40,020 bases of DNA from a bacterium Ga0077546 (GCA_001464165.1 LNEX01000463.1:1-40020), one strand, 5' to 3'; positions 22,860 to 32,918 are shown, counted from the stretch's first letter. The notes: a model not told the origin generated them from the letters alone. Made by a program: numbers and translations.

Positions 22860-25475
22860 TTATGGTCTCTCTCGCGGTGCGTAAGCAGAAGCGAACAATT
22901 GAGCAACTTCTGGAGCCAGTGTGTATCTTGGGTTGGTGCGGATACTCATATCACCAAAGGCAATTTCAGTGAGTTCAGGAATGGCGGCCATATAAGTTTC
23001 TAGAGAAATACCCAACTCAGCAACCGAAAGCGGTTGCTTAGCCAGTTTGGCCAAATCATAAACAGCTTGTCTGAGCTTTTGCACTAATCTCAAGCCTTTG
23101 GCTTCCTCGGTTTCGCCTTCAATTGGTTCGACTGTTAGGCCAATGAACTGAGCGGCTCGGGCATACTTGCGATCCGCTATCCAAAGCGGGTAGCAGGGAA
23201 TGGAGACGAACTTAGAAGAAATCTGAGCGTTGTATTCAATAGTCGAAAGCAAGAATGCCGCATTAGCGCGACCGTGCGGAATATCGAACCTGGCACCAAA
23301 GGCGTGGGCAAGAGCGTGGTTAACACCAACAGAGGCATTACCAATGGCCATACCAGCCAGAGTAGCCGCATTATGCAATTTGTGCCGATAGAGAACATTG
23401 TTAGGATTCTTCAGTGTCTCTGGCAATGATTCAAAAATCAACCTTAAGGCTTCTAGAGCTAACCCATCGGTATAATCAGACGAGAAGGTCGAGACAAGCG
23501 CCTCTAGCGCATGAGTGAGAGCATCAAAAGCAGTATCGCCAGTGATATCAGGCGGCAAGCTACGAGTGAGGTGGGCATCGATAATGGCCACGTCAGGAAG
23601 CAAGCATTCGTCAATCAACGAAATTTTGCGATGACCATCTTTTAGCACGGCAAACGGAGTTACTTCTGAGCCGGTTCCTGAGGTAGTGGGAATAGCTACC
23701 AGCTGAGTTTTCATGTCTTTAGGAAACTCAATCATACGGTGGTGGAAATCGAGGAAATTGACAGCAATCTCAGAGATCTTCAATTCAGGATAATCGTAGA
23801 AGAGGCGAACTATCTTGGCGGCATCAAGCACCGAACCGCCGCCTAAGGCAATGACAGTGTCAGGTTGACTGCGGCGCATCGAAGCAACTACGCGTTGAAT
23901 CGTAGCGAAATCAGGCTCTGGCCCCATATCACTGAAGACATCAACATGGCAATCTTGAGGCAAGCGCTCAGTTACCTGGGCCAAATGACCGCGGCGAGAA
24001 GCACTGCGCGAAGTAATGATGAAGGCGCTCTGGCACTTCAAACTCTTGAGGTGATCGATAGATCCGGGATTGATATAGATATTTTTGGTAGTCTGGAAAC
24101 TAATAACATAGTTTCTTCTACGTGGCACACGCTTAAAGTTGATCAAGTTTTTGATGCCAACATTGTCGGTAGTGATGTTGCCGCCGCCCGTGCCACAACC
24201 AAAACTCAATGTTGTATTGAGGTGGTTATAAACGCCTCCTAGACCGCCAATTGAAGCTGGCGAATTGACTATAATGCGACCAGCATTAATCGCGTCAGAG
24301 AAGCGCTCAATGACATCATCGTCTTCACAGAATATGCCTGCAGTATGCCCTGTTCCGCCAGCGTAGTTGATATCGAGAGCCTTGTTGATGCCTTCATTGA
24401 CTGAATCTACCACCACATAGCCGAGCACTGGCATCAGCTTTTCAATGGCCAGCTTGTGGTGACGCAGTTCGCCATTGAGGGGGCAAAGCAGCATCTTAAT
24501 TGGTTTAGTTATATTCAAACCAGCCTGTTCAGCAATAAGATTAGCGGGTTGCCCCACTAACTTATAGTTAATACCACCAGTGCGACTATCGACAATTAGG
24601 TCAGCAACTTTTTCCACTTCTTCTTGGGTGCAAAGATGGCAGCCGAGTCTCTTAAATTCGTTGAGCAGCTGCTCTGAAACTTCGCGGTCAATTACAAGAG
24701 TTTGCTCAGATGGGCATTCGGTACCATTGTCGAAAGTCTTTGAAATAATTATGTCCATGGCGGCCGAGAGCACATTGGCGCTCTTATGCACATAAACCGG
24801 CGTGTTACCTGGGCCGACCCCCAAAGCTGGTTTACCAGAGCTGTAAGCAGCTTTAACCATCTGCGTTCCGCCGGTGGCGAAGATCAAATCAACTTCAGGA
24901 TGACTCATCAAAAGCTCGCTGGTACGGCGCAAACGAGAAGACTTATCAACCCATGTGATAAAGCCCTTTGGCGCTCCGGCAGCCAGAGCAGCTTCATACA
25001 TAATTTTGGCGGCATAGTTTGAAGACTCAGCGGCCATTAAGTGAGCGCTAAAAATAACTGTGTTGCGCGTCTTCGCGCAGCAAATACTTTTGAAGATTAC
25101 AGTTGAAGTTGGGTTGGTCACTGGCGCAAGGGCAAAAATTACCCCCATCGGTTCGGCCACTTCAACCATATTCAAATCAGGAAATTCGCGGGTAACACCT
25201 ACTGAACGTTTGTCTTTGATTTGGTGATAGAGAAATTCAGAAGCCACAAGATTCTTCAAAATCTTGTCTTCGGTAACACCCATGCGTGTCTCTTGATGAG
25301 CCATCAAAGCCAACTTTCCGGCATTCTCTATGGCGGCGGCCGTCATTGCTCTGACGATTTTGTCGACTTTTTCTTGCGAATACTGAGTGAAAACGGCCGC
25401 TGCTAGACGAGCTTGACGCACCAAATGATTAGCACGTTGGGTGAGCATCAGCTCTTGTTCGGACGATACAGTCAT
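22860..25475 (-). CDS. adhE: Bifunctional aldehyde-alcohol dehydrogenase AdhE
   Basis: The 871-residue length and both halves match AdhE. The N-terminal aldehyde dehydrogenase reduces acetyl-CoA to acetaldehyde; its catalytic cysteine is C254 in FDNGTECPSEQ, with the NAD region around PVTNPTSTVIF (about 119-129). The C-terminal iron-dependent alcohol dehydrogenase (from about 455) reduces acetaldehyde to ethanol. It shows GGGSVLDAAKIV, PTTSGTGSEVTPFAV, and iron ligands in FDALTHALEALVS and GVNHALAHAFGA...IPHGRANA. The enzyme forms spirosome filaments in other bacteria and is central to fermentative NADH disposal, so the organism probably ferments under anoxia. The STAS gene begins 16 bases after its stop, which is unusual company for adhE. 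Confidence 0.97.
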   Translation of the reverse strand: MTVSSEQELMLTQRANHLVRQARLAAAVFTQYSQEKVDKIVRAMTAAAIENAGKLALMAHQETRMGVTEDKILKNLVASEFLYHQIKDKRSVGVTREFPDLNMVEVAEPMGVIFALAPVTNPTSTVIFKSICCAKTRNTVIFSAHLMAAESSNYAAKIMYEAALAAGAPKGFITWVDKSSRLRRTSELLMSHPEVDLIFATGGTQMVKAAYSSGKPALGVGPGNTPVYVHKSANVLSAAMDIIISKTFDNGTECPSEQTLVIDREVSEQLLNEFKRLGCHLCTQEEVEKVADLIVDSRTGGINYKLVGQPANLIAEQAGLNITKPIKMLLCPLNGELRHHKLAIEKLMPVLGYVVVDSVNEGINKALDINYAGGTGHTAGIFCEDDDVIERFSDAINAGRIIVNSPASIGGLGGVYNHLNTTLSFGCGTGGGNITTDNVGIKNLINFKRVPRRRNYVISFQTTKNIYINPGSIDHLKSLKCQSAFIITSRSASRRGHLAQVTERLPQDCHVDVFSDMGPEPDFATIQRVVASMRRSQPDTVIALGGGSVLDAAKIVRLFYDYPELKISEIAVNFLDFHHRMIEFPKDMKTQLVAIPTTSGTGSEVTPFAVLKDGHRKISLIDECLLPDVAIIDAHLTRSLPPDITGDTAFDALTHALEALVSTFSSDYTDGLALEALRLIFESLPETLKNPNNVLYRHKLHNAATLAGMAIGNASVGVNHALAHAFGARFDIPHGRANAAFLLSTIEYNAQISSKFVSIPCYPLWIADRKYARAAQFIGLTVEPIEGETEEAKGLRLVQKLRQAVYDLAKLAKQPLSVAELGISLETYMAAIPELTEIAFGDMSIRTNPRYTLAPEVAQLFASAYAPRERP

Positions 25476-25769
25476 TTATTTTTCTCTGACAAGTTGACTT
25501 TAAATTGTCCAGAACGCTCAAGCCGAACAAACGGAAAACAGCAAATATATCTAGACATAGCAATAAACTTATCAAGTGTAAGGCAAAACCGCATCTATAA
25601 GATTAAAGGTTAAGAAGCCTTGATTAAAACTTATTCTATAATTTTGTTAGCCCAGATACCCTCAGGGGTGGGGTGATCACGTAGGCGGATGGTCGCTGAC
25701 GTATATCCACCACCTATGCATGTCAAGCACCGGGTACTACAATAACTTGGCGGGGCTCTGCCTGCAAAA

Positions 25770-28700
25770 ATGGCTAATAACGGCGAACAAAAATTGAAAC
25801 AAGTTAAAAAACAAATTGCTCGAGAGCGAAATAAGCGCGACAGACAACCTAGTTATGAAGCGCTCCGAGCGGTTGCATGCCTAATAAAAACGCAAAGTGT
25901 CGGCCTCAGCCTCGGCATGCTTGCTCTATCAGTTTCGGCCCTGCTTTCAGGTTCAAGCCAGCCAGCTTTAGCCCAAGACGCCTCCGGTCGCCAAGTCAAA
26001 GACTTCAAACATAGAAAGCGCCTGATCGTTCCAGCTTCTGAAAACCTCAGAAGAATCGACTATCAAGCTCTGCCAGGGCGCGACTCGCTGATGTTGCCCA
26101 ATTATGTGCCTCAATTTCCACCCGCTGGAGCCGGTGGAGGCAATCCACGCTATACCAGCGGCAATAATGGCTATCAGAATTCTGGCTCGACCCCCTACGC
26201 TAGCGGGCTACCCGGTTCAGGCGCGAATTCAGATGCTATGTATAACGACGGCGGATTATCCGCCACGGCGGAGAGTCTCGGCAGCAGCAGTCAGGGCGGT
26301 CGCAAACCCATTAACAAGATTAGCCGAGCAGGAATATCTCCGCCGCCGCCACCGATCAAATCTTCTCTCCTGCCCCACAGCCTCACCAAAGAATTGCCTG
26401 CCAAAACCAGCGCGGCAACACACGCAGCAGCAACTGCTTTGAGCCCTCAAAAAGTTGCCCAGGTCAAAGCACAAGCTGAAACCTTGGTAAAAAAAGGTAA
26501 ATCAGCCGACGCTCAGTCGCTCTTGAGCGGATACCTAAAGAGCAATCCCCATGAGAAAACACTGGCAAACGAATTAAGCAAGATTTCATTGCAGCGTGCT
26601 CAAAGCCAAGCAAAAGCGGGCAACCACGAGGCTGCCACCCAACAAGCAAGGCTGGCTATAACCCATGGAGAGCACGCACCAGAAATTGTGCAGGCTGCCC
26701 ACAGTACACTCAATTCGAGCCTGCAGAAAATTGGTATAAAAGCCAATGCCCCAGAAGATCGCTTTGATTTAGGAACAAAGCTGATGGGCCAAGCCCGTTA
26801 CGAAGAGGCCGTCATTGAGTATAGTGCTGCAGCCAAACTCAAACCAACAGTAGAAGCCAACCTCGGAGCTGGCGGAGCGGCCATGAAAGGCGGCAACAAT
26901 CTACAGGCGAAAAAATACTTCCAGGACGCCCTTGAATTGAACCCTAACTCTGAACCAGCGTTAAGAGAACTAGGAATAGTCCGCTATCATTTAAAAGATT
27001 ATGCTGGCGCCAACGCCGATTTGACTAGAGCCCTTGTACTAAATTCAGCCGACAAAGAAGCGGCTAGTACATTGCTTGAGCTATGGCACCATCAGGTAGC
27101 TAGCCGGCCAACCGATGCCAATTCACACTTAGGATTAGCTCGAGCCTACCAAGTTGCTGGGGATCTACCCGCAGCCCAAAACGAATACAAAACTGTGGTC
27201 AAAATTCATCCAGAACACCCGAACTTGCCTGCAGCAAGACAGAGCTTCAAGCTGGCTTACGCGAAACAAGAGGCGGGCAAGGCTTATGACTTGGCTCATA
27301 CACTTGAGAGTCAGGGCTCGCTTCTAAGCGCCTATCAGAAAGCTAGTGATGCGGTAGGTCTCTATCCATCTGAGACCAGATATCAAAGCTACTGCGCCCA
27401 ACTAGCAGCTAAGTTGCAAGCATCGGTTACAAATAACGGCCAAAATAGTGTACAGCCCAATCAAATTTCGGGAATGGCAAACGCGGCGTTCTCCGGGGCA
27501 GCGGCTGGGTTAGCGGCAATGCCAAATGGCGCCGACGTGACCGCAACAGCCGGGCAGCAATCAACTTTGGTACCAGGAAATACTCCTGAAGCACCACCAA
27601 TCTTGATACCAACAGCGCAAGCAATGGGCCTTGCGCCAGCAGGAGTACCAGCGATATCAACAGCACCATTCGCTCACGAAAACATGTATCAGCCAATATC
27701 TACAGACCGACAAGTTGCCAGCATGTCGAACTTCTTGGTTAGCCTGCGAAACTTCACGATGCAACAGCAAAATCAAATTCGTGACGCCCAAGACACAAGC
27801 ATCTGGAACACGGGAACAGCGCGCAAACCAGTAGCCTTACCTGGTCTTGGAGCAGACGCCGATTCAGCCATTGCAAGTAGCAGTGTGGCTTCTGGAATAC
27901 CTTCTGGAATACCTTCTGGCATACCTTCTGGCCTGCCAGCGACTACAACTCCAGCACAAGAATCAGCTCAATCTAGCTCTGTGGCAGATGTTCTGAAAAA
28001 CGCCGCTCTAGCTTTAGCCAATACCAATAGCAGTTCATCTGTACCTAGCCTAAGTTCTAGTGTTGATTCTAGTGTTTCGACTAGTTCTACTGCTAGTTCT
28101 ACGACTAGCTCTGCATCTAGTTCTTCAGCTAATTCGAGCACAGCTACTAGTGAAGCACCAGCCCCACCAAGCACTTATGCAAGCTGGGCAATGCAAGCCC
28201 AAGATGCTTACAAAACATCGGGCATCGGCTCTCTTGCTAGTATGACGGCTTCCTCAGCACCGGCTCTGTTTGCCGGTAAATTGAAAACCATTAACAAGCA
28301 AGATTTAGTCACGGCGGCCCAGAAAGCAGCGAACAAATTTGCAGCCAAACCTGCCACAGTCAGTACCGCCGCAAAGCCAGTGACTGCCGCTTCAACGTCG
28401 ACATCGGCTCAGGTGGCGCAGAATTATAGTGCCGCGCCAATGCCATCACCAGTCCCCCTTGAGGCGCCACCACAATATGCAGCAGCAGCCCCGATGACAA
28501 ATGGATACCAACAAGCGCTACCAGCACAATATGATCAAATCTCTCAAATCAATTCGCTGCAAACTAATAATCAACAGCTACAAGCGCAGCTAGCGCAGGC
28601 AAACTCCCAACTTCAGCAGCTCCAAAGTAGAAGTGCAACAGCACAGTCATTGCCACCGCAAATGATGCCAAACAATTCCCAAATGCCAGATCAAGCAGCG

Positions 28701-29051
28701 GCGCCTCAAGGCATGGCGCAGCAGGCGGGCTCAGTCCGCCTCCTCCTGCAGGGGGTAAAAGCGGCTAAAGACGACGTTCAGCTCAAAGTTCTATTGCTCA
28801 ACGAGACAGGAAAGGAAATAAAACTGCCAGGCAATCTAAAGGCTTCTGTCCGCAGTGCCAACCAAGGAGAGCGGCAAGGCAAGGCTAGCTTCGCTGGTAA
28901 AACCGTTGGTGCAGGCGCATCCCTTACTGGCACAATTAAAATTGCCGGTAGCAATCTAGATCCTACAGCAGATGTGTTTATACCCGCCTCAAGCCTTGCC
29001 GTTGTCGGCTTGGGCGACCTCCACCTGAGCGTACCAATTTCACAGCGATAA
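25770..29051 (+). CDS. Large secreted TPR, low-complexity and coiled-coil protein
   Basis: The 1093-residue protein begins with a long basic n-region, a hydrophobic core (VGLSLGMLALSVSALLSG) and an AxA cleavage site (PALA|Q, about 69), so it is exported. Residues 110-215 are Gly/Ser/Pro-rich. TPR units cover about 220-490 (clearest: ARYEEAVIEYSAAAKLKP, LQAKKYFQDALELNPN, YAGANADLTRALVLN). Next come a Ser/Thr/Ala-rich linker (about 690-800) with SGIP repeats, a Gln-rich coiled coil (INSLQTNNQQLQAQLAQANS, about 928-960), and a C-terminal beta-rich domain of about 100 residues (VRLLLQGVKAAKDDVQLKVL to the end). It may be a surface or periplasmic scaffold. There is no strong ribosome site; a TATAAT at 25637-25642 lies upstream without a clear -35 box. 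Confidence 0.85.
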   Translation: MANNGEQKLKQVKKQIARERNKRDRQPSYEALRAVACLIKTQSVGLSLGMLALSVSALLSGSSQPALAQDASGRQVKDFKHRKRLIVPASENLRRIDYQALPGRDSLMLPNYVPQFPPAGAGGGNPRYTSGNNGYQNSGSTPYASGLPGSGANSDAMYNDGGLSATAESLGSSSQGGRKPINKISRAGISPPPPPIKSSLLPHSLTKELPAKTSAATHAAATALSPQKVAQVKAQAETLVKKGKSADAQSLLSGYLKSNPHEKTLANELSKISLQRAQSQAKAGNHEAATQQARLAITHGEHAPEIVQAAHSTLNSSLQKIGIKANAPEDRFDLGTKLMGQARYEEAVIEYSAAAKLKPTVEANLGAGGAAMKGGNNLQAKKYFQDALELNPNSEPALRELGIVRYHLKDYAGANADLTRALVLNSADKEAASTLLELWHHQVASRPTDANSHLGLARAYQVAGDLPAAQNEYKTVVKIHPEHPNLPAARQSFKLAYAKQEAGKAYDLAHTLESQGSLLSAYQKASDAVGLYPSETRYQSYCAQLAAKLQASVTNNGQNSVQPNQISGMANAAFSGAAAGLAAMPNGADVTATAGQQSTLVPGNTPEAPPILIPTAQAMGLAPAGVPAISTAPFAHENMYQPISTDRQVASMSNFLVSLRNFTMQQQNQIRDAQDTSIWNTGTARKPVALPGLGADADSAIASSSVASGIPSGIPSGIPSGLPATTTPAQESAQSSSVADVLKNAALALANTNSSSSVPSLSSSVDSSVSTSSTASSTTSSASSSSANSSTATSEAPAPPSTYASWAMQAQDAYKTSGIGSLASMTASSAPALFAGKLKTINKQDLVTAAQKAANKFAAKPATVSTAAKPVTAASTSTSAQVAQNYSAAPMPSPVPLEAPPQYAAAAPMTNGYQQALPAQYDQISQINSLQTNNQQLQAQLAQANSQLQQLQSRSATAQSLPPQMMPNNSQMPDQAAAPQGMAQQAGSVRLLLQGVKAAKDDVQLKVLLLNETGKEIKLPGNLKASVRSANQGERQGKASFAGKTVGAGASLTGTIKIAGSNLDPTADVFIPASSLAVVGLGDLHLSVPISQR
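27889..27936. repeat. Four tandem 12-bp units encoding SGIP repeats
   Basis: CTTCTGGAATAC occurs twice exactly (27889-27900 and 27901-27912), then CTTCTGGCATAC (27913-27924) and a diverged CTTCTGGCCTGC (27925-27936). They are in frame in the large secreted protein and give three S-G-I-P units and one S-G-L-P. The copy number is likely to vary. Confidence 0.88.
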
Positions 29052-29071
29052 GCCAGCAGTAGACTGACTCA

Positions 29072-29130
29072 TATTGGCCGCTATCCCCGCGCAACTTTGA
29101 TAGTCGATTTGGCCGATCTTTTGGCCAATA
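29072..29130. other. Inverted repeats with alternative pairings upstream of the APC permease module
   Basis: TATTGGCC (29072-29079) pairs with GGCCAATA (29123-29130), and inside it CTATC (29081-29085) pairs with GATAG (29099-29103). The right arm can instead pair with TTGGCC at 29109-29114 to form a compact hairpin with an 8-base loop. These foldings exclude each other. No U-run follows, so it is not a standard terminator; it could be a leader element or a protein site. It lies 20 bases after the large gene and about 135 bases before the small membrane protein. Confidence 0.4.
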
Positions 29131-29266
29131 TTCTGGTCAGTGTTTCACCTGAACACAGATACTTGAGAGCATCTTGATACTTTCTTGACCTCGAGAGCGG
29201 CTTACTTGATGCCTCGTTGACTTGAGACGAGCTTAGATATAGATGGTAAGTGGTGGAGGCGAGGCC

Positions 29267-29476
29267 ATGGACATCATTCTAGTTTTAGTGCTCTTGTTTT
29301 TGGCCTGGTTAGGAGGTCATGCTCTCGACTATATCTTCAACCAAGTAGAAAAGGCAATCAAACCAGTCGAGCTAGAAGAAGAAATTGTTATTGAGCCTCG
29401 CAGAGCCACAACTCAAGCAACTGGCAAACAGCCAGTAAGACTGTACTTAGTGCCTTCAGCTACAGCCAGACACTAA
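29267..29476 (+). CDS. Small single-pass membrane protein
   Basis: The start is taken as the ATG at 29267 because GGAGG lies seven bases upstream; an earlier in-frame ATG at 29243 has none. The 69-residue product has one membrane segment at its very N-terminus (IILVLVLLFLAWLGGHALDY), then an acidic stretch (VELEEEIVIEP) and a basic tail. It lies 36 bases before the APC permease on the same strand. Small membrane subunits accompany several K+ transporters (KdpF is one), so it may stabilise or regulate the permease, but there is no sequence likeness to KdpF beyond position and topology. Confidence 0.68.
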   Translation: MDIILVLVLLFLAWLGGHALDYIFNQVEKAIKPVELEEEIVIEPRRATTQATGKQPVRLYLVPSATARH

Positions 29477-29512
29477 AAATCAACTAAACAAGTACCAGGA
29501 ACACCATCTTCA

Positions 29513-31432
29513 ATGAGCACCAATACTGTTTTGACAAAAGCCGAAAACGCTTTAACGACAAAGCAAGAAATCAAAGCAACAAAGAGAGACCACTCTAAAG
29601 AACATGCTTCTTGGTGGCGGGTAATGTGTCTTACGGGCGTAGATTACTTCTCTACACTGGGCTATCAGCCGGGTATTGCCTTTCTGGCTGCGGGCATTCT
29701 CTCGCCAGTGGCGACACTGATAGTAGTGCTACTAACTCTATTTGGTGCCTTACCAGTCTACTGGGTAGTAGCCAGAGAAAGCCCACACGGACAAGGTAGT
29801 ATCGCCATGCTCGAAAAGCTTTTTCCAGGCTGGATTGGCAAAACAATAGTTTTAGTTTTACTAGGCTTCGCTGCCACCGATTTTGTCATAACCATAACCC
29901 TTTCAGCAGCTGATGCCACTTCACACATCTTAGAAAACCCAATTGTGCAACAGCTTAATTTTGTTCCACACAACCCTATATTCTGCACCAGCCTTCTCCT
30001 CTTACTCTTAGCTAGTGTCTTCCTTATGGGCTTTAGAGAAGCCATCGGATTATCGACAGTTCTTGTTATTGCTTACATCAGTCTCAATGTCTACATTTTG
30101 ACCATCGGCGGGCAAAAAATTATGGCTGATCCTGCCTTGCTCGGCAATTGGCAGCTACAGCTCAATGCCCAGTATCTCAATCCGTTAGCAATGATAGCGG
30201 CTGCTGCACTAGTTTTTCCAAAACTGGCTCTTGGTCTATCTGGTTTTGAAACTGGTGTATCGGTGATGCCTCTAGTACGCGGCTCCGATAGTGACGATCC
30301 AGCTCAGCCGCAAAAACGCATAGCCAACACTAGAAAGCTCTTGCTGAGCGCTGCACTAATAATGAGCGTGATGCTGATGGCCAGTAGTATTGTCACTACA
30401 GTACTAATACCAGCCGCACTATTTGCTCCAGGGGGCGATGCCAATGGCCGAGCGATTTCATACTTGGCGCACTTGTATATGGGGCCAGCATTCGGCTCGG
30501 TGTACGATATTGTCACCATTGCCATTCTCTGGTTTGCTGGTGCTTCGGCCCTTGCCGGGTTGCTGACACTGGTACCACGCTACTTACCGCGCTACGGCAT
30601 GGCGCCTGAATGGACCGCAGCGACTCGTCCGCTTGTAATGTTCTTCTTTGTCGTCACAGTTACAGTGACATTGATCTTCAAAGCCAACGTAGACGCCCAA
30701 GCGGCAGCTTACGCAACGGGTGTATTAGTGCTCATGACCTCGGCAGCTGCTGCAGTAACTGTAAGCATGTGGAAGCGCTCTAACATTCTGCGCTTCGGAT
30801 TTATGACAGTAACAACCATTCTGCTTTATACAACTGGTGCCAACATCGTTGAACGTCCCGATGGTATTCAAATTGCTAGTTTCTTCATTCTTACAATCTT
30901 AGCCATTTCACTTTGTTCACGAATAGCTAGATCGTTAGAGTTGCGCATCAAAGACGTCAGCCTTGATTCTACAGCTGCCTCTTTCATCAAAAGCAATAGC
31001 GGCAAACCCTTGCGAATCATTGCCCATAGACCGGGTGGAGCAAGCTATGCAGCAAAAATGTCAGAGCTAAAAGAAACCCATGGCTTAAACATGAGCTGTG
31101 ACCACGTAATTTTTCTTGAAGTCAGCGCCCTTGACCCTTCCGAATTTGAAGATGAAGTACTTGACGTCACCGGCACCAAAGTAGGCGAATATAAAATCAT
31201 GCACTGCCAGAGCCCAGCGGTGCCTAATGCCATTGCCGCCCTGTTGCTTTCACTGCGCCAGTCAACTGGTATCAATCCTCATGTATACTTCGGCTGGACC
31301 GAAGGCAGCCCGGCTATGTATGCTGTCAAATATATATTTTTTGGCGAAGGCGAAACAGCACCACTCACAAGAGAAATTCTTCGCAGCGTCGAAAAAGATC
31401 TAAAAAAGAGACCAGTAGTTCACGTCGGCTAA
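29513..31432 (+). CDS. APC-family permease (amino acid or potassium transporter)
   Basis: The 639-residue protein has about twelve membrane segments and a cytoplasmic C-terminal domain of about 145 residues. The start of the first segment, [20 protein letters not shown] (about 34-53), is the unwound substrate-binding helix typical of the APC superfamily. [21 protein letters not shown] (helix 2-3 region; the core is SPHGQGS) and [16 protein letters not shown] (helix 6) also fit. The C-terminal domain (from about 490, [15 protein letters not shown] ...) resembles the soluble domains of KUP/KimA-like K+ transporters in position. The KdpD-like kinase and KdpE-like regulator follow directly (7-base gap), which favours potassium. 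Amino acid transport cannot be ruled out. Confidence 0.85.
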   Translation: MSTNTVLTKAENALTTKQEIKATKRDHSKEHASWWRVMCLTGVDYFSTLGYQPGIAFLAAGILSPVATLIVVLLTLFGALPVYWVVARESPHGQGSIAMLEKLFPGWIGKTIVLVLLGFAATDFVITITLSAADATSHILENPIVQQLNFVPHNPIFCTSLLLLLLASVFLMGFREAIGLSTVLVIAYISLNVYILTIGGQKIMADPALLGNWQLQLNAQYLNPLAMIAAAALVFPKLALGLSGFETGVSVMPLVRGSDSDDPAQPQKRIANTRKLLLSAALIMSVMLMASSIVTTVLIPAALFAPGGDANGRAISYLAHLYMGPAFGSVYDIVTIAILWFAGASALAGLLTLVPRYLPRYGMAPEWTAATRPLVMFFFVVTVTVTLIFKANVDAQAAAYATGVLVLMTSAAAAVTVSMWKRSNILRFGFMTVTTILLYTTGANIVERPDGIQIASFFILTILAISLCSRIARSLELRIKDVSLDSTAASFIKSNSGKPLRIIAHRPGGASYAAKMSELKETHGLNMSCDHVIFLEVSALDPSEFEDEVLDVTGTKVGEYKIMHCQSPAVPNAIAALLLSLRQSTGINPHVYFGWTEGSPAMYAVKYIFFGEGETAPLTREILRSVEKDLKKRPVVHVG

Positions 31433-31439
31433 ATAAGAC

Positions 31440-32915
31440 ATGCAACAACTTTGGAAACACGGTATCGGTATCGCCAGCGTCATTTTTGTCACTGGACTGA
31501 TTATGTTATTCCGTCTAGATACCGTTCTGGCTAACGTCTCAATGCTCTATCTTCTTGTTGTGTTTTTATTGGGTTTGTATGTCGGTCGCTCAGCAGCAGT
31601 GGTCTGCTCACTGCTTTCTTTCGCTGCTTTCGACTGGTTTTTTGTCGAACCGAAGTACACCTTAACCGTACAGAGTGCCTCAGAATGGCTGGCACTCTGT
31701 ATGTTCCTATTTATATCAACAATTACCGGACAGCTTGCATCTAGAGTACGAGCAGCTGCCGCCGAAGCACAAAAACGGCAGACCGAAACAGAGACCTTAG
31801 CCAAAGCCAGCTGGGCAGTTTCCTCGCAGCTAACCACCGAAGAAGCTCTAACTGAAGTGCTAGAGCAACTGCACAGAGTAGCCGATATAGAGACGGCTGC
31901 CGTAATTTCATTTGATCAAGATGGAAAAGTTTTACTACGGGCCAGCATTAGCAGCACTGGAGATACCGACAAGAAAGCGTTACTAGCTGAAATCGATAGA
32001 AACTTGGCGAGCGTTCGCGTTGATTCATCAAGCGAGAGCGTCTGGACACCTGTAGCTCACGGCGGCAATCAAGCTGGCGCAGTATACGTCAATCTCAATG
32101 AAAGAACTGAAGAAAGCCAAGAGCAAAAGCGCCTTATCGACGCATTAGTCAATCACGCAGTGGTAATATTGCAAAGAGAAGAACTAATGAAAGAGCAGTC
32201 GCGCACCCAGGCTCTCAAAGAGGCCGACAAGCTAAAAACTGCATTGCTCTCAATGGTGTCACACGACTTTCGCAGCCCCCTGACAGGTATCAAGACGGCA
32301 GTTTCTGCACTTTTACAAGAGTCTCCTCAAGAACTAGATAGCACTGAAGCAAAGCAACTATTGCAAGGCATCGAACAAGAAGCTGATCGCATAAACAGAA
32401 TGGTTGGCAACATTCTCAATTTATCACGACTAGAAGCTGATGCCTGGAAGCCAGATTTCGAAAGCAGCTCCCTGGCTGAGATAATTGGTTCAGCTCTAGC
32501 ATCATTTTCTGCCGACGACAATAAGCGCATCACAGTTCGCCTCCCTCGCGATCTAGCAGAATTGACAGTCGACCCAGTGCAAATAGAACAAGTAATAAAG
32601 AATTTGATTGAAAATGCTCTAAAATACTCGGATCAAGAAACTCTAGTAGAAGTCTTAGTGAGCTCCCTTGATCAAGAAATTGTACTGAGCGTTTTGGACC
32701 GAGGGATTGGTGTGGCACCCGAAGACGCTAGTCGAATTTTTGATCGCTTCTATAGAAACCCTAGATTGAAAGAGACCGCCACCCCAGGCGTGGGAATCGG
32801 TTTAGCGATATGCAAAGCGTTGGTTGAAGCGCATCATGGCAATCTCACCATGACTCCAAGAGTAGGCGGCGGCAGCGTATTTGAAGTCAAACTTCCAATA
32901 GAGAAAAGAACATAG
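31440..32915 (+). CDS. KdpD-like sensor histidine kinase lacking the N-terminal KdpD/Usp domains
   Basis: The 491-residue protein starts directly with the four-helix DUF4118 membrane region of KdpD (about 8-105; FDWFFVEPKYTLTVQSA is the diagnostic loop). A GAF-like domain follows (about 125-245), then HisKA with the phosphorylated H275 in MVSHDFRSPLTGIKTA, and an ATPase domain with the N box (IEQVIKNLIENALKYS), G1 (DRGIGVAP) and G2 (GVGIGLAICKAL). Full KdpD is nearly 900 residues and carries a cytoplasmic KdpD domain plus a Usp domain first; both are absent. Signal sensing must therefore differ from classical KdpD. The regulator gene begins three bases after the stop. Confidence 0.93.
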   Translation: MQQLWKHGIGIASVIFVTGLIMLFRLDTVLANVSMLYLLVVFLLGLYVGRSAAVVCSLLSFAAFDWFFVEPKYTLTVQSASEWLALCMFLFISTITGQLASRVRAAAAEAQKRQTETETLAKASWAVSSQLTTEEALTEVLEQLHRVADIETAAVISFDQDGKVLLRASISSTGDTDKKALLAEIDRNLASVRVDSSSESVWTPVAHGGNQAGAVYVNLNERTEESQEQKRLIDALVNHAVVILQREELMKEQSRTQALKEADKLKTALLSMVSHDFRSPLTGIKTAVSALLQESPQELDSTEAKQLLQGIEQEADRINRMVGNILNLSRLEADAWKPDFESSSLAEIIGSALASFSADDNKRITVRLPRDLAELTVDPVQIEQVIKNLIENALKYSDQETLVEVLVSSLDQEIVLSVLDRGIGVAPEDASRIFDRFYRNPRLKETATPGVGIGLAICKALVEAHHGNLTMTPRVGGGSVFEVKLPIEKRT

Positions 32916-32918
32916 ATT

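Noticed and set aside
25719..25796. A short plus-strand ORF beginning ATGTCAAGC before the large secreted gene
   Set aside because: It lacks a ribosome site, overlaps the start of the real gene, and its 25 residues show no protein-like pattern.
29052..29266. A c-di-AMP (ydaO-type) or potassium riboswitch before the permease module
   Set aside because: None of the conserved core blocks of the ydaO motif could be found; only simple inverted repeats are present.
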